From: Calliopsis andreniformis
Taxonomy: Eukaryota > Arthropoda > Insecta > Hymenoptera > Andrenidae
Assembly (NCBI RefSeq): GCF_051401765.1
Contig: NC_135071.1
Span: 18,578,961 to 18,642,960, forward strand
Direction of reading: 5' to 3'
DNA length: 64,000 bases
The position numbers and the translations under genes were made by a program. Under the pieces are notes generated by a model. The model was not told where the DNA came from, ran no database searches, and saw only the letters and a program-made list of their open reading frames with translations. Shown piece by piece: positions 11,083-22,619 of this stretch; positions within the stretch are counted from its first letter, which is position 1; each line of letters opens with the position of its first letter.

Positions 11083-11340
11083 GTAAGCGTTCTTATCGCT
11101 AGCTCGAGTGATGTAGACGCGTTCAGGGCTCAGGTAAGCGCGCTCAGGGCTACTCAGGGCCTGAGGTGGTTTACACAGGGTCAGATCGAGCTGATCGTAG
11201 CACGCACGACACATAAATGCGACTTATATGGAATATCATTTGTAAATAGAAATATGGGGCTTATTTGCATAGAGACGGGGCGTTGAAGTAAGTTTAGGAC
11301 AAAGGGTGTGCACTGCATCCAGTTCGAAATTTAAGATTCC

Positions 11341-11432
11341 AGTACATATTTAAATATTTGAAAATATAAAAATTAAAATTTTCGAATATTTGAAAATTTG
11401 AATTTTTGAATTTTTGAATTTTTGAAAATTTG
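11341..11432 (+). repeat. AT-rich array, TTTTTGAA units
   Basis: An AT-rich run carries TTTGAA motifs and ends in about four tandem copies of an 8-bp TTTTTGAA unit (about 11398-11432). It belongs to the same 8-bp family as the other arrays, in the TTTGAA orientation. Confidence 0.75.
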
Positions 11433-11439
11433 ATTTTGT

Positions 11440-13100
11440 ACGTTTATAATTTTTTATTCTAAAAATTTTTTTAATTGAAAATTCTTGAATTATTCTGCCT
11501 TTCTTCATTTTTTCTACTAGGTTCTCTTCCTACTACACATCACTTTTCAAAAAACCATTATTATTAGAAACAGACTTCAGCTACTACAATTCTCCCAAAG
11601 TTTCTCGAAGTACAAGCCACAACGATCTAACGAAATAACCTCAATCTAATCAACCATGACACAAGTAGAAATCGCACCATGCATAGGAGCGTCCACTTAA
11701 GTAATTGTCGCAAACCAGGCCCAATCAGTGGCCAATTAACGAGGAAGGTGTTCTAGGAATCGTTGACTGTCGCCTCGTTTCCCCTGCCTACGAAGGGGAG
11801 GACAGTGAGAAACGTTAGAAGGAAATGAGGTACAACGGCACAACATTTGCATAACCATCGATCACGAGCCGTGGAAAAACCACGATGACAAGATCCCATA
11901 AATTAGTGGGACAGAAATATTGTGACAATTAAGTAGATACTGCGCGTACTTCCATTTCTTACGCAGTCGATGCTCCAAAAGGAACGAATTCCTTTCTCCG
12001 ATTTCCCATTCCGCGCCACCTTCCCTCTTCCTCCCTCTCTCTTTCCTCCCTTCAACGTTTCTTTCTTCAATTTTCTCTAATGTCCGAGTGTTGTGATTTA
12101 TATCTCACCCCTCACCCAGCGTGGCCAGAGACGCGCAATGTTGACTCGTTGACCGGTTTGTGTCATTATACCGTGCTTCCTCTGATCTCTCTCTCGCGTA
12201 CTCGACTCATTCACAGCCTCCTCCCCCTCTCCCGCGGCCCCTTATCGCGTTCCACGTATATTCTTAATAACGCTCGATCGATTACGCCGCCTTTCCAGCC
12301 GTTATCGTTTCACGCCGTCACGCATAATGCAACGCTGCTACTATTTTAGTAATAGACTCGGCGAGAGCGCTTCTCTCGTTTGAACGGGGGAGAGAAGAAA
12401 AAGAAGGAAGTGGGAAGTAACCCCGTCGTAGCAACCTGATATTACAAAATACATTACACGCCTAGGAGTGTGATTAATATCGAGCACTCGTTGGGGAAAT
12501 CACTCGATACCGCGCTCTCTCGTTATACGCTTGTTACTATGATTCTTGGAGGCCGAAACTGGAATTACTCGATGTGAGCTCACAGGCTTGGTATGAGCAA
12601 CGAGCAGAAGGAAGCAGATACTTTTCAAATATTCAAATTTTTGAATTTTCACGTTACCAAATTTTCAATATTTCAAATACACAAATACATAAGAATTCCT
12701 CAAACCATACCACAGAGTTATTAAAAAATGAGTCCATAGCGAGGCTAGTAACACATTTTCACAAAGCTATGTATTTGCCACAACATAGAGAGACAGAGTT
12801 GACGAATGGAATCGACGCATTCGATAGTTCGAGCGTTCAGTGAATAGAAAAAGATTCAGAGATTTTGGGGAAAGCTCGAGGTAAAGGGAGAGGGAGGACA
12901 GCATGAGAATGCAGAGTAGACAGCAGGGGTTGCGGAAGCGCAGAGAGGAGCAAGAGAAACAGGCAGGGACTTTATGTACACGAGTCGAGGCACGGGCAAC
13001 GGATATACGAGCCATATTACAGACTGCTACTGCACACTTGCCAGGTTTTATAAGGCGCTTAAAATTTTATTCGTTATAAAATTCCTATCGTACCCGCCCA
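11440..13100. other. No recognised gene; pyrimidine-rich and AT-rich segments
   Basis: About 12000-12250 is pyrimidine-rich with many CTCT and CCTC runs. 12622-12690 is a degenerate TTCAAA array. Short frames at 12080-12349 and 12574-12843 have no recognisable motifs. I see no splice-site pair better than background. Confidence 0.45.
12622..12690. repeat. Degenerate TTCAAA-type array
   Basis: TTCAAATATTCAAATTTTTG followed by further imperfect TTTCAAATA motifs at roughly 8-bp spacing. This is a minor member of the satellite family, mainly in the TTCAAA orientation. Confidence 0.65.
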
Positions 13101-13127
13101 CCTCACCCTATCGCTCGTTCATCCCGG

Positions 13128-13487
13128 ATGCACGCTGAAAATTTCGTGAGCGAAGAGGTCCACATTTCGAGTGGATTTTTCCATTTTAAGGGTCTCACAA
13201 TTGCTGGGACTTCTGAACTGCTGTTTTGCGAACATTCAGATTTGCTTTTCGTCAAATTTCTTCAAGATTTTGTAGAATGTAACTTTTCGAGGGAAATTAG
13301 CTTCATATTTGATGGTTTTTCAATAGCGATTTTTTTATTAGTAATGACTACCATATTAATTCTAATCTTTGTCCATGTTAATTACGATAAAAATCTGCAC
13401 GACAACTTGCTACATTCACTTTCCGAGTCGGAGAACACGAGAACCTCCTCACACAGACTTTCCTTCGACTTCATACTACTTAATTAA
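13128..13487 (+). CDS. Unassigned 119-codon frame with one predicted membrane segment
   Basis: An ATG-initiated frame in fairly AT-rich DNA, 119 codons long. Around residues 64-85 there is a strongly hydrophobic run (sequence includes AIFLLVMTTILILIFV) that could span a membrane, followed by a polar Ser/Asn/Glu-rich tail. I do not recognise it. An open frame of this length is not improbable in 64 kb of such DNA, there is no evident splice or promoter context, and it may be chance. It is listed because its stop-free length in AT-rich sequence is higher than that of its neighbours. Confidence 0.12.
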   Translation: MHAENFVSEEVHISSGFFHFKGLTIAGTSELLFCEHSDLLFVKFLQDFVECNFSREISFIFDGFSIAIFLLVMTTILILIFVHVNYDKNLHDNLLHSLSESENTRTSSHRLSFDFILLN

Positions 13488-13679
13488 ATTACTAGGTTCT
13501 ATGGCACGCTACCTGCACGTGTATTGCTATGTTTAATTAAGAGCGTCCTTCGTTTCTCTGACATTAATTACTCCAGTCCTTTACATGGGAATTGCAAAAT
13601 TCCTGCTGCTGCCACGAAATGATACGTGACAATTCCTATTACTGTACTACAGCTGTTTTTTTATTTTAAGTAGAATTTG

Positions 13680-13800
13680 GAAATTTTTAAACATTTAAAA
13701 TTTCAAAAATTCAAAAATTCAAAAATTCAGATATTCAAAATTTCACATATTTAAAATTTCAAATATTCAAACGTTCAAACATTAAAATTTTCCAAACGTA
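13680..13800. repeat. AT-rich array, AAAAATTC units
   Basis: Three adjacent copies of AAAAATTC near 13702-13728 sit within a longer run of ATTCAAAA and TTTCAAAT motifs. The TTCAAA orientation and the 8-bp step match the other arrays. Confidence 0.75.
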
Positions 13801-13809
13801 AAAGCTTTG

Positions 13810-15200
13810 GAGCCACTAAAGGAAAAGGAATCTGCGTCCGAAATACCAAAATCATCAAGAATATCTCACTGACAAAAGAAAGGAACGCACCACTGCCATG
13901 CAACATTTTTTACGAGCAAAAAGAAAAGGAAATACTCAGCCGAAAGTGTCTCTTTCACAAGGCGGGGTGCACAGGTAACAGAGGGTGGTTAGATGAGATT
14001 TCTCTGAGGGGTGAGAGCGTGTTGGGTCTCGGAGTGGTGGCAGAGGGGCGGAATGGAAGACCAGCCTAGGCTGTCCTCTCACCGATGCATTGTTACTGAG
14101 TTATGTTCGAACGACTGCGCTTGAATCCGACTTAATTTTCCCAAGAAAAGAGATTAAGCGAAAATGGCTGACGAGGGAGAGTGACGATGAATGCAGCGAA
14201 CTCGGTCTCTTGGAAACCCTTGAAAATATGTATTCGAAACTGTTGCCATAACTAGTGCTGTTGCATTGTACTCGGCACAGATCTCTTAGAAACTTTTTCC
14301 CCCTCGGTGATTTTTGTACGAGGTATTTAAATAGTTTTAATTTACCAGAAGCAAATGTAACTACTTCGGTTACGGTATCTTTGTCCATTCTACATATTAT
14401 GAAAGACGGTTATTATTAATATTTATATAAATCTGATATCTGATAGTTTACGCTGTAATTGAAGTGTTAACAGCTTGGATAAGCAGAATTTGTATCGAGA
14501 AGGATTAACCCTCTTTTTCGACGTCATTCTTGGATCGTAAAACAAACAGTGGATTCAATTTGAAACCAGCGCAATCACTCTGGCACCACCCCTCTGGCGC
14601 AACGTTAACCCGTTTCGAGAGTATGCCAAATCTCGGAGGAAATCACCCATTGGATTCAAGGGAATCGAACAGAGCCAAAGTAGCACAGTTTAATTTTTGC
14701 CAATAAAATTAATTGCAGAGTTACTGGTGAAGGACGTCGACTAACTGCCTCTGGGCAACGTAGAATTATTGGAAAAAGTGATTACGGGCGTTAAAAATGA
14801 TAAAATAAAACACACTTATATTTAAGAAAGAAATACGTGCACGTATTTACAGATAAATGAAACTGAATTATGGATTACAATAATTATTAATAATTCTGCG
14901 TTTTCTTTTCTCTGTGAACTAAAAACATGTCAAACTGAAATAACTCCGGTATTTAAGAGTAATAATTAATAATGAAGCCAGCATCCCTTTTGTCGAAGCA
15001 AGGCTCGCCTCTGGAACAGCAACCAGTTCCGAACAGTTCGGCAGAAACCAGTCGGGGGAAGGGAAACAGGGGTAGAGGAAGAAGAAAAGAAGAAAAGAGA
15101 AAGAGAGACGTTCAGAGGGACTTACGGACACTTGGTCGCTCAATGGCGCGAATTTAAGAGCGCCAGCCGTTACGCTTCTCATTCGTTAGCATAAATTAAT
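13810..15200. other. No recognised gene
   Basis: A 95-codon minus-strand frame (14101-14388) starts with an ATG, has a Lys-rich first third and contains a donor-like G/GTAAAT after about 15 codons, but has no known motif. A purine-rich tract lies at about 15060-15110. Nothing else stands out. Confidence 0.35.
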
Positions 15201-15210
15201 TATTTTTCAG

Positions 15211-15400
15211 GGCAAGAGAGCGGCTGAAGCTGATGCCAGGACTGCTCGAAATCGGCTGCAGACCAGTTTGCGCATCGTTGCTCGATCGCTGGACAAGCTG
15301 CTCGCTAAACTTTGGCGGATAAATTTCATCGAGTTCTAACTATTGTACTTTGCGTTTAAACCACTCCCCACATCCAAATAAAAAAGTCGCAGTCCATTTG
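15211..15400 (+). other. Candidate 3'-terminal exon
   Basis: A clean acceptor TTATTTTTCAG ends at 15210. In phase 0 the following DNA is open for 42 codons to TAA at 15337-15339, giving an Arg/Leu/Ala-rich, possibly helical peptide (KRAAEADARTARNRL near the start). An alternative frame is open for 35 codons. An AATAAA lies at 15377-15382, about 40 nt after the stop. The combination fits a terminal exon, but each piece is common by chance and the peptide is not recognised. Confidence 0.2.
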
Positions 15401-15848
15401 TTTCATAAAATAAACTGAAACAATTGAATTACTGTAACTGAAAAACAGGAAGCAATATTTTTGTAACCAGAGTGTCTAAGAATACCTTCTCCTTAACGAG
15501 AAATGTCGATACAATTTTAAAGCTTGGGCACTGCCTAATCAAATAAATTCCCACTTGTGATTCTCTATTTTTCATTTCAATTGCATTCGAAATCCCCAAA
15601 AAGAAATATTCCCCAATTAACACACAGCATAGCACAGGGTCTCACACTTGATTAGCCCCCTCCCAACCACTAAAGCGAAACAGACGCAGCCAGAAACGCG
15701 ACCGCGTGTCACAGGAATTAGCATACTCATAAACCGAGGAATCCAACGCCACGAACTCCCCCTCTTCAACCCTTTCCCATAAAAGCAAAAAGGCAGCGGA
15801 TCAACGTGCATAAATAATGCATCGGGTTAGTCAAGTTTCTAACACTCG

Positions 15849-16019
15849 TTAAGAAGTCGCGCGGCGAGGTCTACATTTATTATCGCCTAAAACTGTGCCC
15901 GATTCGTGCGTGCCTTTATCGGAATGGAGGGCGAGCCTAAAACCAGTCAGCGCGGGTGCTAAAACGTCCCCGTTTAAGAAAAAAATAAATAAAAAGCAGC
16001 CCACAGAGAGGTACGCCCA
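15849..16019 (-). other. Candidate minus-strand terminal exon
   Basis: On the minus strand a long pyrimidine tract (complement of 16020-16055) ends in TCTCCTAG, and the next 56 codons are open in phase 0 to a TAA at 15849-15851. The first 15 residues are hydrophobic (YLSVGCFLFIFFL), partly because they derive from an A-rich tract on the plus strand; the rest is polar. No family is recognised. A purine-rich plus strand produces such acceptors readily, so this is weak. Confidence 0.15.
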
Positions 16020-16136
16020 CTAGGAGAAAGACGAAGCAGCGGAGGAGGCAAGGGCGAAGGAAAGGAAGAAGGGAAACGGGACATCCGGCTCGAATTAACG
16101 AACGAGAATTAAGCTTGATTAATGCCGAGCGAGAAT

Positions 16137-16161
16137 CGGTACCGCGGATCCCGTGGTACCG
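16137..16161. other. 11-bp hairpin with 3-base loop
   Basis: CGGTACCGCGG, loop ATC and CCGTGGTACCG form an 11-bp stem: ten Watson-Crick pairs and one G-T pair in RNA. It contains two KpnI-type GGTACC sites. It is too short for a microRNA precursor and lacks a following T run. It could be a factor-binding palindrome. Function unknown. Confidence 0.8.
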
Positions 16162-16565
16162 TCGCGCGAATTATTACACTGCGAATTACTGCTCGCTGAC
16201 CACGTGAGATGTGTGACAAACGCTCGTATATATTAGTTATCAGAGTTTAAAGTACATAGAATAGAAGCTGCATTTTTAATCAAAGAAGACTGAACTATAA
16301 GAAGTTTTACATGAAGAAATCCTAGAGTATCTTCGGTGATCTTTTTTGTAACTAATTTAATTTTCACTCACATCAGAGGTATATTTCTCATAAAATAAAT
16401 TAAATAAATGAACCTTTTCGAGATGGAAAATTTCTCATAAGACGATCCTTAGAAGCAGATATTTTTTTTCTTTATTATATGACCCAGAGTATATGTCATT
16501 TCTTTTTCTGGCTACTGTGTAATGTGTCTCGAATGGGCAAATGAATTACTGTTATTTTCCTTCAG

Positions 16566-16657
16566 CTTCAAGTTCGAGAAAATAAATACCCAGGAATCAC
16601 CGAAAAATTAATCAATCTGAGAAGTGTGTTCCTGCTCTTTACGAGCCTATAAAGTCA
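16566..16657 (+). other. Candidate 92-nt exon, probably non-coding
   Basis: A very strong acceptor, TTATTTTCCTTCAG, ends at 16565, and a TCA/GTGAGT donor starts at 16658. All three frames contain a stop, although frame 0 is open for 28 codons before a TAA near the end. If spliced, it would be a UTR or long non-coding RNA exon, or a poison exon. An AATAAA-like motif inside (about 16581) is not followed by other polyadenylation signals. Confidence 0.2.
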
Positions 16658-16779
16658 GTGAGTACACGGCTTCAAGTTGAACGCGAGCTCGCGAGGCTTC
16701 GAGAGTCCGTGGCTCACGAAATCGGCGCGGATAGGTTTTGAGGTCGCGTCGAGTCCGCGTACGGGCGCGCGCAATAAGC

Positions 16780-16880
16780 GAAGTGGACTTAGATTGGGCT
16801 AATTAATTAATGCGCACGTCCTGTCTCGTTCCACCTAATTATCTCGCTTGTCAGCTCGATCGTCGTTCGCCACACCGTTA
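16780..16880. promoter_or_regulatory. TAAT-rich patch inside CpG-rich DNA
   Basis: A run of overlapping TTAATTAAT motifs followed by GCGCAC, and then CCTAATTATC, sits in otherwise GC-rich sequence. Clustered TAATTA cores are the generic recognition sequence of homeodomain proteins, so an enhancer is possible. This is inference from motif content only. Confidence 0.25.
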
Positions 16881-16899
16881 ATGCGTGTCTCCCCGCCCC

Positions 16900-18390
16900 T
16901 CTAGCGCGCATTCCTCATCCGTCATCTCGTTCTCGCCTCTCCTCTCCGACTGCCTGTCTCTCTCTCTCCGATTCTGGCCATGCGTGTTTCTTGCTCGCTC
17001 ACCGAGTGCCTGTCTTTTTCTACCATAATTATAATCAGGCTAATTGTGACGTCAGGCAGGAAGCTACACCTAGAAAAATTGCCTGATGTTCGTGCGCCAC
17101 GAGAAACCCCCACGCAGAAAAATACGAATGAAGGAACTTTGGTGATTTGATGTGTCGACTTCTTCGGAGGTTTCGAGGTGCGTAGGTGGTTCATGTTGAA
17201 AATAAAGAAAAGTAAGAAAAAGTAAAGAACTCTCAGAACTCTAAGTAATTATATTACTTTTTGTTCTGAAATATTTGCGTGTTTGAATATTGAAATCGTT
17301 CAGGTATTGAGATGCACTCGAGAAGCTTCCACTATCGACGAACACGCCAGTTAATAAATGAAATGAGGTTCTAATTTCTCTTATCGAACAATTACCGATA
17401 GAGCACGGCCATGCTCCTTTTCTGTTCCTCGAAACAACCTCGAATCTCGCGGTCCATTAATCGCGAAGAATCTACGCGCAGGCCTACTCCACTCGCAGGA
17501 ATGTGACGGGTCGCGGTGAAAAGAAGCGCCTGCTCGCCTCTGAAGCGAGCTCGCGTTCGAATCGACGACAACGCGATGGGAAAAAGGCATCGATGCGTGT
17601 CCAGCGATCATCGGTCGTTGCGTGCGCGCTGAACACGGAGCGCTGCGAAAGAATTCGATGCACGGCGGATCGATTCGTCGGCGAATTAGCCGACAAATCT
17701 TCGTTGCAACATCGGTCCCTAATGTGATTACCTTTCCCTTTATCGTCGATTATTTCGCGATAATGGTAATAACAATAGCTCGCGGCGCGGAAAAGTCACG
17801 CGATTTTCCGTGATCGAACGAACGAACGTCGCTGGATTGAATCAGGGAAACAAGTGGCACAGTTTGATTCGGCGCGAACAGTTTTTCTGGGAATTAAGTA
17901 TCCACGCTATGGTAGAATGTTAGCTGGAATAATTAGTTAATATAAGAATAAATATCAGTAAGAAATATAAGTACTCGAACGAAATTGAAAATAAGGATAT
18001 TCTTCGCGACATCTTTTACGTCTTTTCTCTCTTAACATCCCTTATAATAATCAATTTGAACTTCAAAGGCTTCTGATTAGAAGAGAAAGAAAAATTCTGA
18101 TTGAAAGGATTCTACGGAATGAATACACATTAAGGGTGTACGGAAGCGTAATACACATTCCAGGTGCATTATTTGTAGAATTCGATTTGCCAAGGTAAGG
18201 CGTAGGGGAAGTCGCGATCGTCTCGCGTTTCTTGTCGAGGCTCGCGAGTTGCCTGGAATTCGAATGAATAAACGCGATTCGACCGTGTCGAGGGAAGAAT
18301 GGGTAGAGAACGAATGAGGTGAAGAGCGAAAATGAATTATGGAGGAATGTGGTGAAAAATGTGCCGTGCTTCGATTCACTCGCGCCTTTT
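16900..18390. other. No recognised gene
   Basis: A CT-rich segment at about 16900-17000 and a CpG-rich segment at about 17450-17820 carry overlapping short frames without known motifs. 17880-18060 is AT-rich. A 155-codon minus-strand frame (18063-18530) contains no domain I can identify. A strong donor CAAG/GTAAGG at 18197 has no convincing acceptor. Confidence 0.4.
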
Positions 18391-18398
18391 CCCACGAG

Positions 18399-18511
18399 CT
18401 GTGTTCTACGACGAAGACCTCGAAGATGCGTCGGATATGACGAATGTATTAACTCGAAGGCAACTGGAGGAATTCGTCGATTGGCAAATAACAGGAATTT
18501 CAAGCACTCAG
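18399..18511 (+). other. Candidate 113-nt coding exon
   Basis: A pyrimidine-rich acceptor (CGCCTTTTCCCACGAG) and the donor CTCAG/GTACTC at 18512 bound 113 nt with one frame open throughout. That frame encodes an acidic segment (FYDEDLEDASDMTNV) followed by a charged stretch (TRRQLEEFVDW). The amino-acid make-up looks protein-like, but both splice sites are only moderate, a competing minus-strand frame covers the same span, and no family is recognised. Confidence 0.2.
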
Positions 18512-19961
18512 GTACTCTTGTTACTATCAAATATCAGCTACTCGAGTCTAATCACTCAGTTGCATATTTCTATTCAAATGCATATTTTATTAAATAGAGC
18601 TACAGAAATGAAGATTTCAACACAAATACAAATTTCGTTACCACTTCTTTTTAATTCTTAAGGAATACCATCAAAAAATGTCAGCATTTGATTTGATTAA
18701 TATTTAAAGAAACACTTACTCAAATAACAAACTCATTGTTTCCCATTGGCAGATAGACACATCTCCCAAAGAAATTTGTCACAATCGCCTCCCCAGCGAT
18801 CGAAGTTCCTTCCTTCGAGCTCGCTAATAGCTAACGGATGAAGGACGAACCGAGGAAAAAAAACGACTTCCGGCCCCGATCCCAATTCCCGAGCGACGCA
18901 TTCACAATAATCAAACCGAATTATGCACCGTGGGCCAACGACCGACCGATCCCACAAATCAAAGAATCTACATGGAAGCTTTTCGAACGAACCCCCAGTG
19001 CCGATGAATCGAAGGGTGATGAAGATTCGGTTATGCCGGTGGAATAAAGGGCCCAGTCGATTGGGCGATCAGCCAGGATCAGAGCCGACGAGAGAATGAA
19101 GGGGACCCCAGGGGAACAGGTAGGGCCCAGAGTCGCAGCCTCACGCTGGCCCAGATTTCCTTCTTCCACCCTTTCGCTCGTACATAAATCGAACGACAAA
19201 CGAACGTGGGGCCTTGTGCCAAGGGGAGGTCAGAGGGAGGGGATGCTTTAAAGACCGCAACGTACTTTAATTGTATCGTCGAGGAAAGAGTCCTGGAACG
19301 AAAAAGGGAAGCGTCGAACAACAGGGCAGACGGAGGAGGGAGAAGTGGAGCAGAGGCTCGTCGTGTATCATGTATTTTAAGGTATTTGGGTCGTGCCTAG
19401 GGTGCTGGTACTGTTTCTATTATTGTCTCAGAAGGGAAGCAGCCCCTTCGCTCTATTCACCGCCTTGGATCGCAGATCTTGCGTACCGATCCACGCACAT
19501 TCATCCTCTCTACTGGGTACCTGGCTGGAAAACTCAAGTGACACAACTCCTCGCTCTCTTTCACTCGGCGTATCTGTCTGGGCCAGCTGGGGACAATGCA
19601 GGGGAATTAAGGGCGCAGAGGTGTGGGAACTCTCGGTGAAACAGAGAATCCGCCCAGCTTGACTATCGCGAAAATGCATACTAATACCGACCGAATATTT
19701 CGCTGAAATGGGGAGGAGACGGAATGGTGGATTTTCAGGCGATGCTGCTCGTAGAGGACAGAGACTGGATTGAAATATTTTTCTCATGCTTGGCTAATCC
19801 TCGAAGCTTCGAATTTTTCAGAGTGACAGAAGAAAGGGTGGCAAACATCGTTACTGTCAGCGTAATTTGTACCTCTTTTATGGTACCATGTCGAGGTAAA
19901 TAAGTAAAGAAATTGCACGAGAAATTTTTCAATTGACCCCACATCCTTGTCCCCTTTCTAG

Positions 19962-20058
19962 CGCTGTCATTTCAGCTATCCTTGCGGTCAGATTCCTCAG
20001 CGAACTGTTCATTCAGGTAAAACTCAAGCTCTCGGGGGCTGCAGATCGCCGATGGAAA
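19962..20058 (+). other. Candidate exon with two alternative donors
   Basis: A strong acceptor (CTTGTCCCCTTTCTAG) ends at 19961. Two donors follow: TTCAG/GTAAAA at 20017 and GGAAA/GTAAGA at 20059. One frame is open to both, each ending in phase 0. The first 18 codons are hydrophobic (AVISAILAVRFLSELFIQ) and could be a membrane helix, and the longer form adds 14 mostly basic codons. Not recognised. Confidence 0.2.
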
Positions 20059-20239
20059 GTAAGAAGCATTCGTATGTACAGTGACTGCTCTTTCCTCGCG
20101 CTGAAAGCGAAAAATCCTTTCCAGCCAGGTATCCTCGTTTCTTCTATTTGTACCCCTTCGAGGGTAACAAGTGCACGCTTCACGTGGAAATTAACGATGC
20201 AAAAATGCAGGACGTCCCCGCAGCGGGAAATTTGAATGT

Positions 20240-22440
20240 GAATTCGAGGCAGTCGAGTCGCGTGCTGCTATGGATCTAGGGCTGAATTTGCATACAGAAA
20301 GAGGTCCTGGCGGGGATGAAAGCCTGGGGCGTCTTTTGTAACAGTCGTGTTATTTCGAGGCGTTCGATTTTTGCGATGCGTGTAACGGCTATCAGGGCCC
20401 TAAACGGCCTTCGATTTTCCTCTGCCCTTTGTTAGGTTCAAGAATTCGCGTAACGGTTATCCGATTTGTAAGATACATAAAATATCATAAAGCTGATCAC
20501 CTTATATTAGAGAACAGTCAATTTTCTATGTTCTCGATTTTTATTTCTTCCTATTTTATTTTATCTTAAATTTAGTCTATACGAATAAGGCTAGTATTCT
20601 AAACCTAAAGAATTAAAACTTAAGCACAAGAGCAGGGCTCTTCTCTTGCTATGTATTTTCTCCCTGATACCAAAGAACTCATGTCCCTCAATAAAGCCAT
20701 ATTATTCTCATTATAAAAACCAGAAACTTCAGTGAAGTTAGTAAGCCTTGCACCTGTTTCTAAATTTCCCTATCCAGCACGCGCCTCCTTCATCCTCCCC
20801 TCATTAGCAAAAGCAATTCTTCCCAAACACTCCCATTGGACCCGATTCCCGAATCAATAAGCAAGACGCCGTATCACCGAAATTTATTCCGGCACGCGCG
20901 ATAGCACGAGCGAAAGAAAAGAAGCGAGAACGATGCAAATCAGGAGGGCTGCGTCTCGAATAAGAAGATTGAAATTCGGTCGCGTGTCCTCGCGTCCTGG
21001 TAGCGCGTTCCGCGTCACGAGGCCGCGCGAGGAAGGATCAGACCCGAGGAAGAGGAACATTATTCAAATTCGCCAGAGATTAGAATTAGAATCGTCGATT
21101 TTTGGACACGTGCCTGTGCACCGTAGATCGCCCGCGTGAACCACCGAGCGAGAAAGGGGGGCAGAGGGGGCCGAGGCGGGAGCAGCAGGAAAATATTCAA
21201 ATTTTCGACAGGAGACACGAGCCGGAAGATCCACGCGCTTTGTGGCCTCATGATTTATTCGCGCGATGCGACGGATACACTGGCGCAGCCTTCCTCGGGA
21301 TTATAATTAAAATCGGGCACGACACGGGGCTGGAACGTGCGCGCGGAATGCATTTCCATCTTTAAGAAGCTTGCCAGGCCGATTCGAAAATGATAAAATG
21401 AATTATGCGTTTTGAAGGGCTGGATTCCTCTCGATTGTCTTGTGGACGTTGATGCACGAGCAACATCTGATTTTTAAATAATCAGACATTTAAACGTCCA
21501 AAGAAAATATTCAAATTCTGTAGCGGGTACTCAGTCACTAAAGATCTTCAAAATTAAAAGCTTCGAACCCTAGTGATTTATTAAGACTTCCAAATTATAA
21601 ACCTCGAGAAGAACTGAACTACCTATGCATGACCTGTCTTTACCGCGTCCCCTTCTCAACTAAACACCGCTTCAAGAAACAAGCCCGAGCGTATCCTCAA
21701 ACAGCCCATACGATCCCCTGAAACTGGCTGAAACTGACGTCACACTCCAAGAATAAAGATCAGGGATCGATCGATCGATACAAAAATCCCGAATCACCCG
21801 AATAAAACCTGTCGCGGTCGATAGCCGTACACGTTCTAGTCGCAGCGTCGGTCAGCTTCATCATTAAACCGACGATCTATCGCGACATCGGGCCAGCAGA
21901 ATCGCGCGAATAAACCGACGGTAAGGTACGCCGATCGAGGATCGACGGATCCCCTTGGCACCGCTGTAAAACCCGGAATCGTTATTATCACCCACGAATC
22001 TCGCGGGGGACGCGCGCGCCTCGAGATTCCAGCGTACGCGCGCGGCCGTACAATTATTGCCATTGTCACCCACGAGTTTCCATACTCGTCAGCAGCCGCG
22101 GAGTAAAAGTCGAGTTTAACGCTGGACACGGACCTGGGCCCGACTGACGAGGGGACAGACTCCTCCCCCCCACCGATGGGCCTTAACGCGCGCGGAGACA
22201 GAGCGAACGACCAATCGATCGCTGCTACGCACGACAATTATTACTATCGAGTCGCGGGAATCTCCGCGAGCGAAGCTTCGTTAACGCGATAAAAAATCGA
22301 GAGGAGAAATCCTCGCGTGGAACGATCGGCTGTTTCGAAAAGGAATCGCGCGATCCATCGATGGTTACTGCCTATCGATGAGTGCCTCGACAGGGAACCA
22401 ACCATCTGCCCACGGGACGACCAGTCGATCTGGGAATCGA
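20240..22440. other. No recognised gene; CpG-rich blocks
   Basis: AT-rich at about 20440-20800 and CpG-rich at 20880-21380 and 21830-22400. Overlapping frames at 20933-21365 and a 133-codon minus-strand frame at 21836-22237 reflect composition. A GATC/ATCG microrepeat sits at about 21767-21780 and a CCATCGATGG palindrome at about 22357. Nothing is assignable. Confidence 0.45.
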
Positions 22441-22471
22441 TTAGTCGTCGAGGTTTTTCTTATTTTTACAG

Positions 22472-22612
22472 GACAAATTACCTAATAAGATAGCTGGCTT
22501 CGTAACTGTCCCGCCCGCGAGGAGCTTCAGGATGGGAGGATGGAGCAGCCTGCATATGGTTTCGAGAGTGTTGCTGGTCGCGGGCTGTTCCCAGATCGTT
22601 GGACAACGTTAA
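22472..22612 (+). other. Candidate 3'-terminal coding exon
   Basis: One of the strongest acceptors in the window (TTTTTCTTATTTTTACAG, AG at 22470-22471) is followed by 46 open codons in phase 0 and a TAA at 22610-22612. The frame has no ATG near its start, as expected for a downstream exon. Residues include KLPNKIAGFVTVPPARSFR and a hydrophobic run near the end. There is no known domain and no polyadenylation signal close by. It may be chance. Confidence 0.23.
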
Positions 22613-22619
22613 GATATAC

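Noticed and set aside
13128..13487. 119-codon membrane-like frame as a confident gene
   Set aside because: Kept only at low confidence: frames of this length are expected by chance in 64 kb, and nothing independent supports it.
14503..14640. Second piggyBac-like element from TTAACCCTC
   Set aside because: No inverted partner ending in AGGGTTAA is found within a plausible distance.
17503..17580. tRNA-like B box (GTTCGAATC)
   Set aside because: There is no matching A box, acceptor stem or cloverleaf around it.
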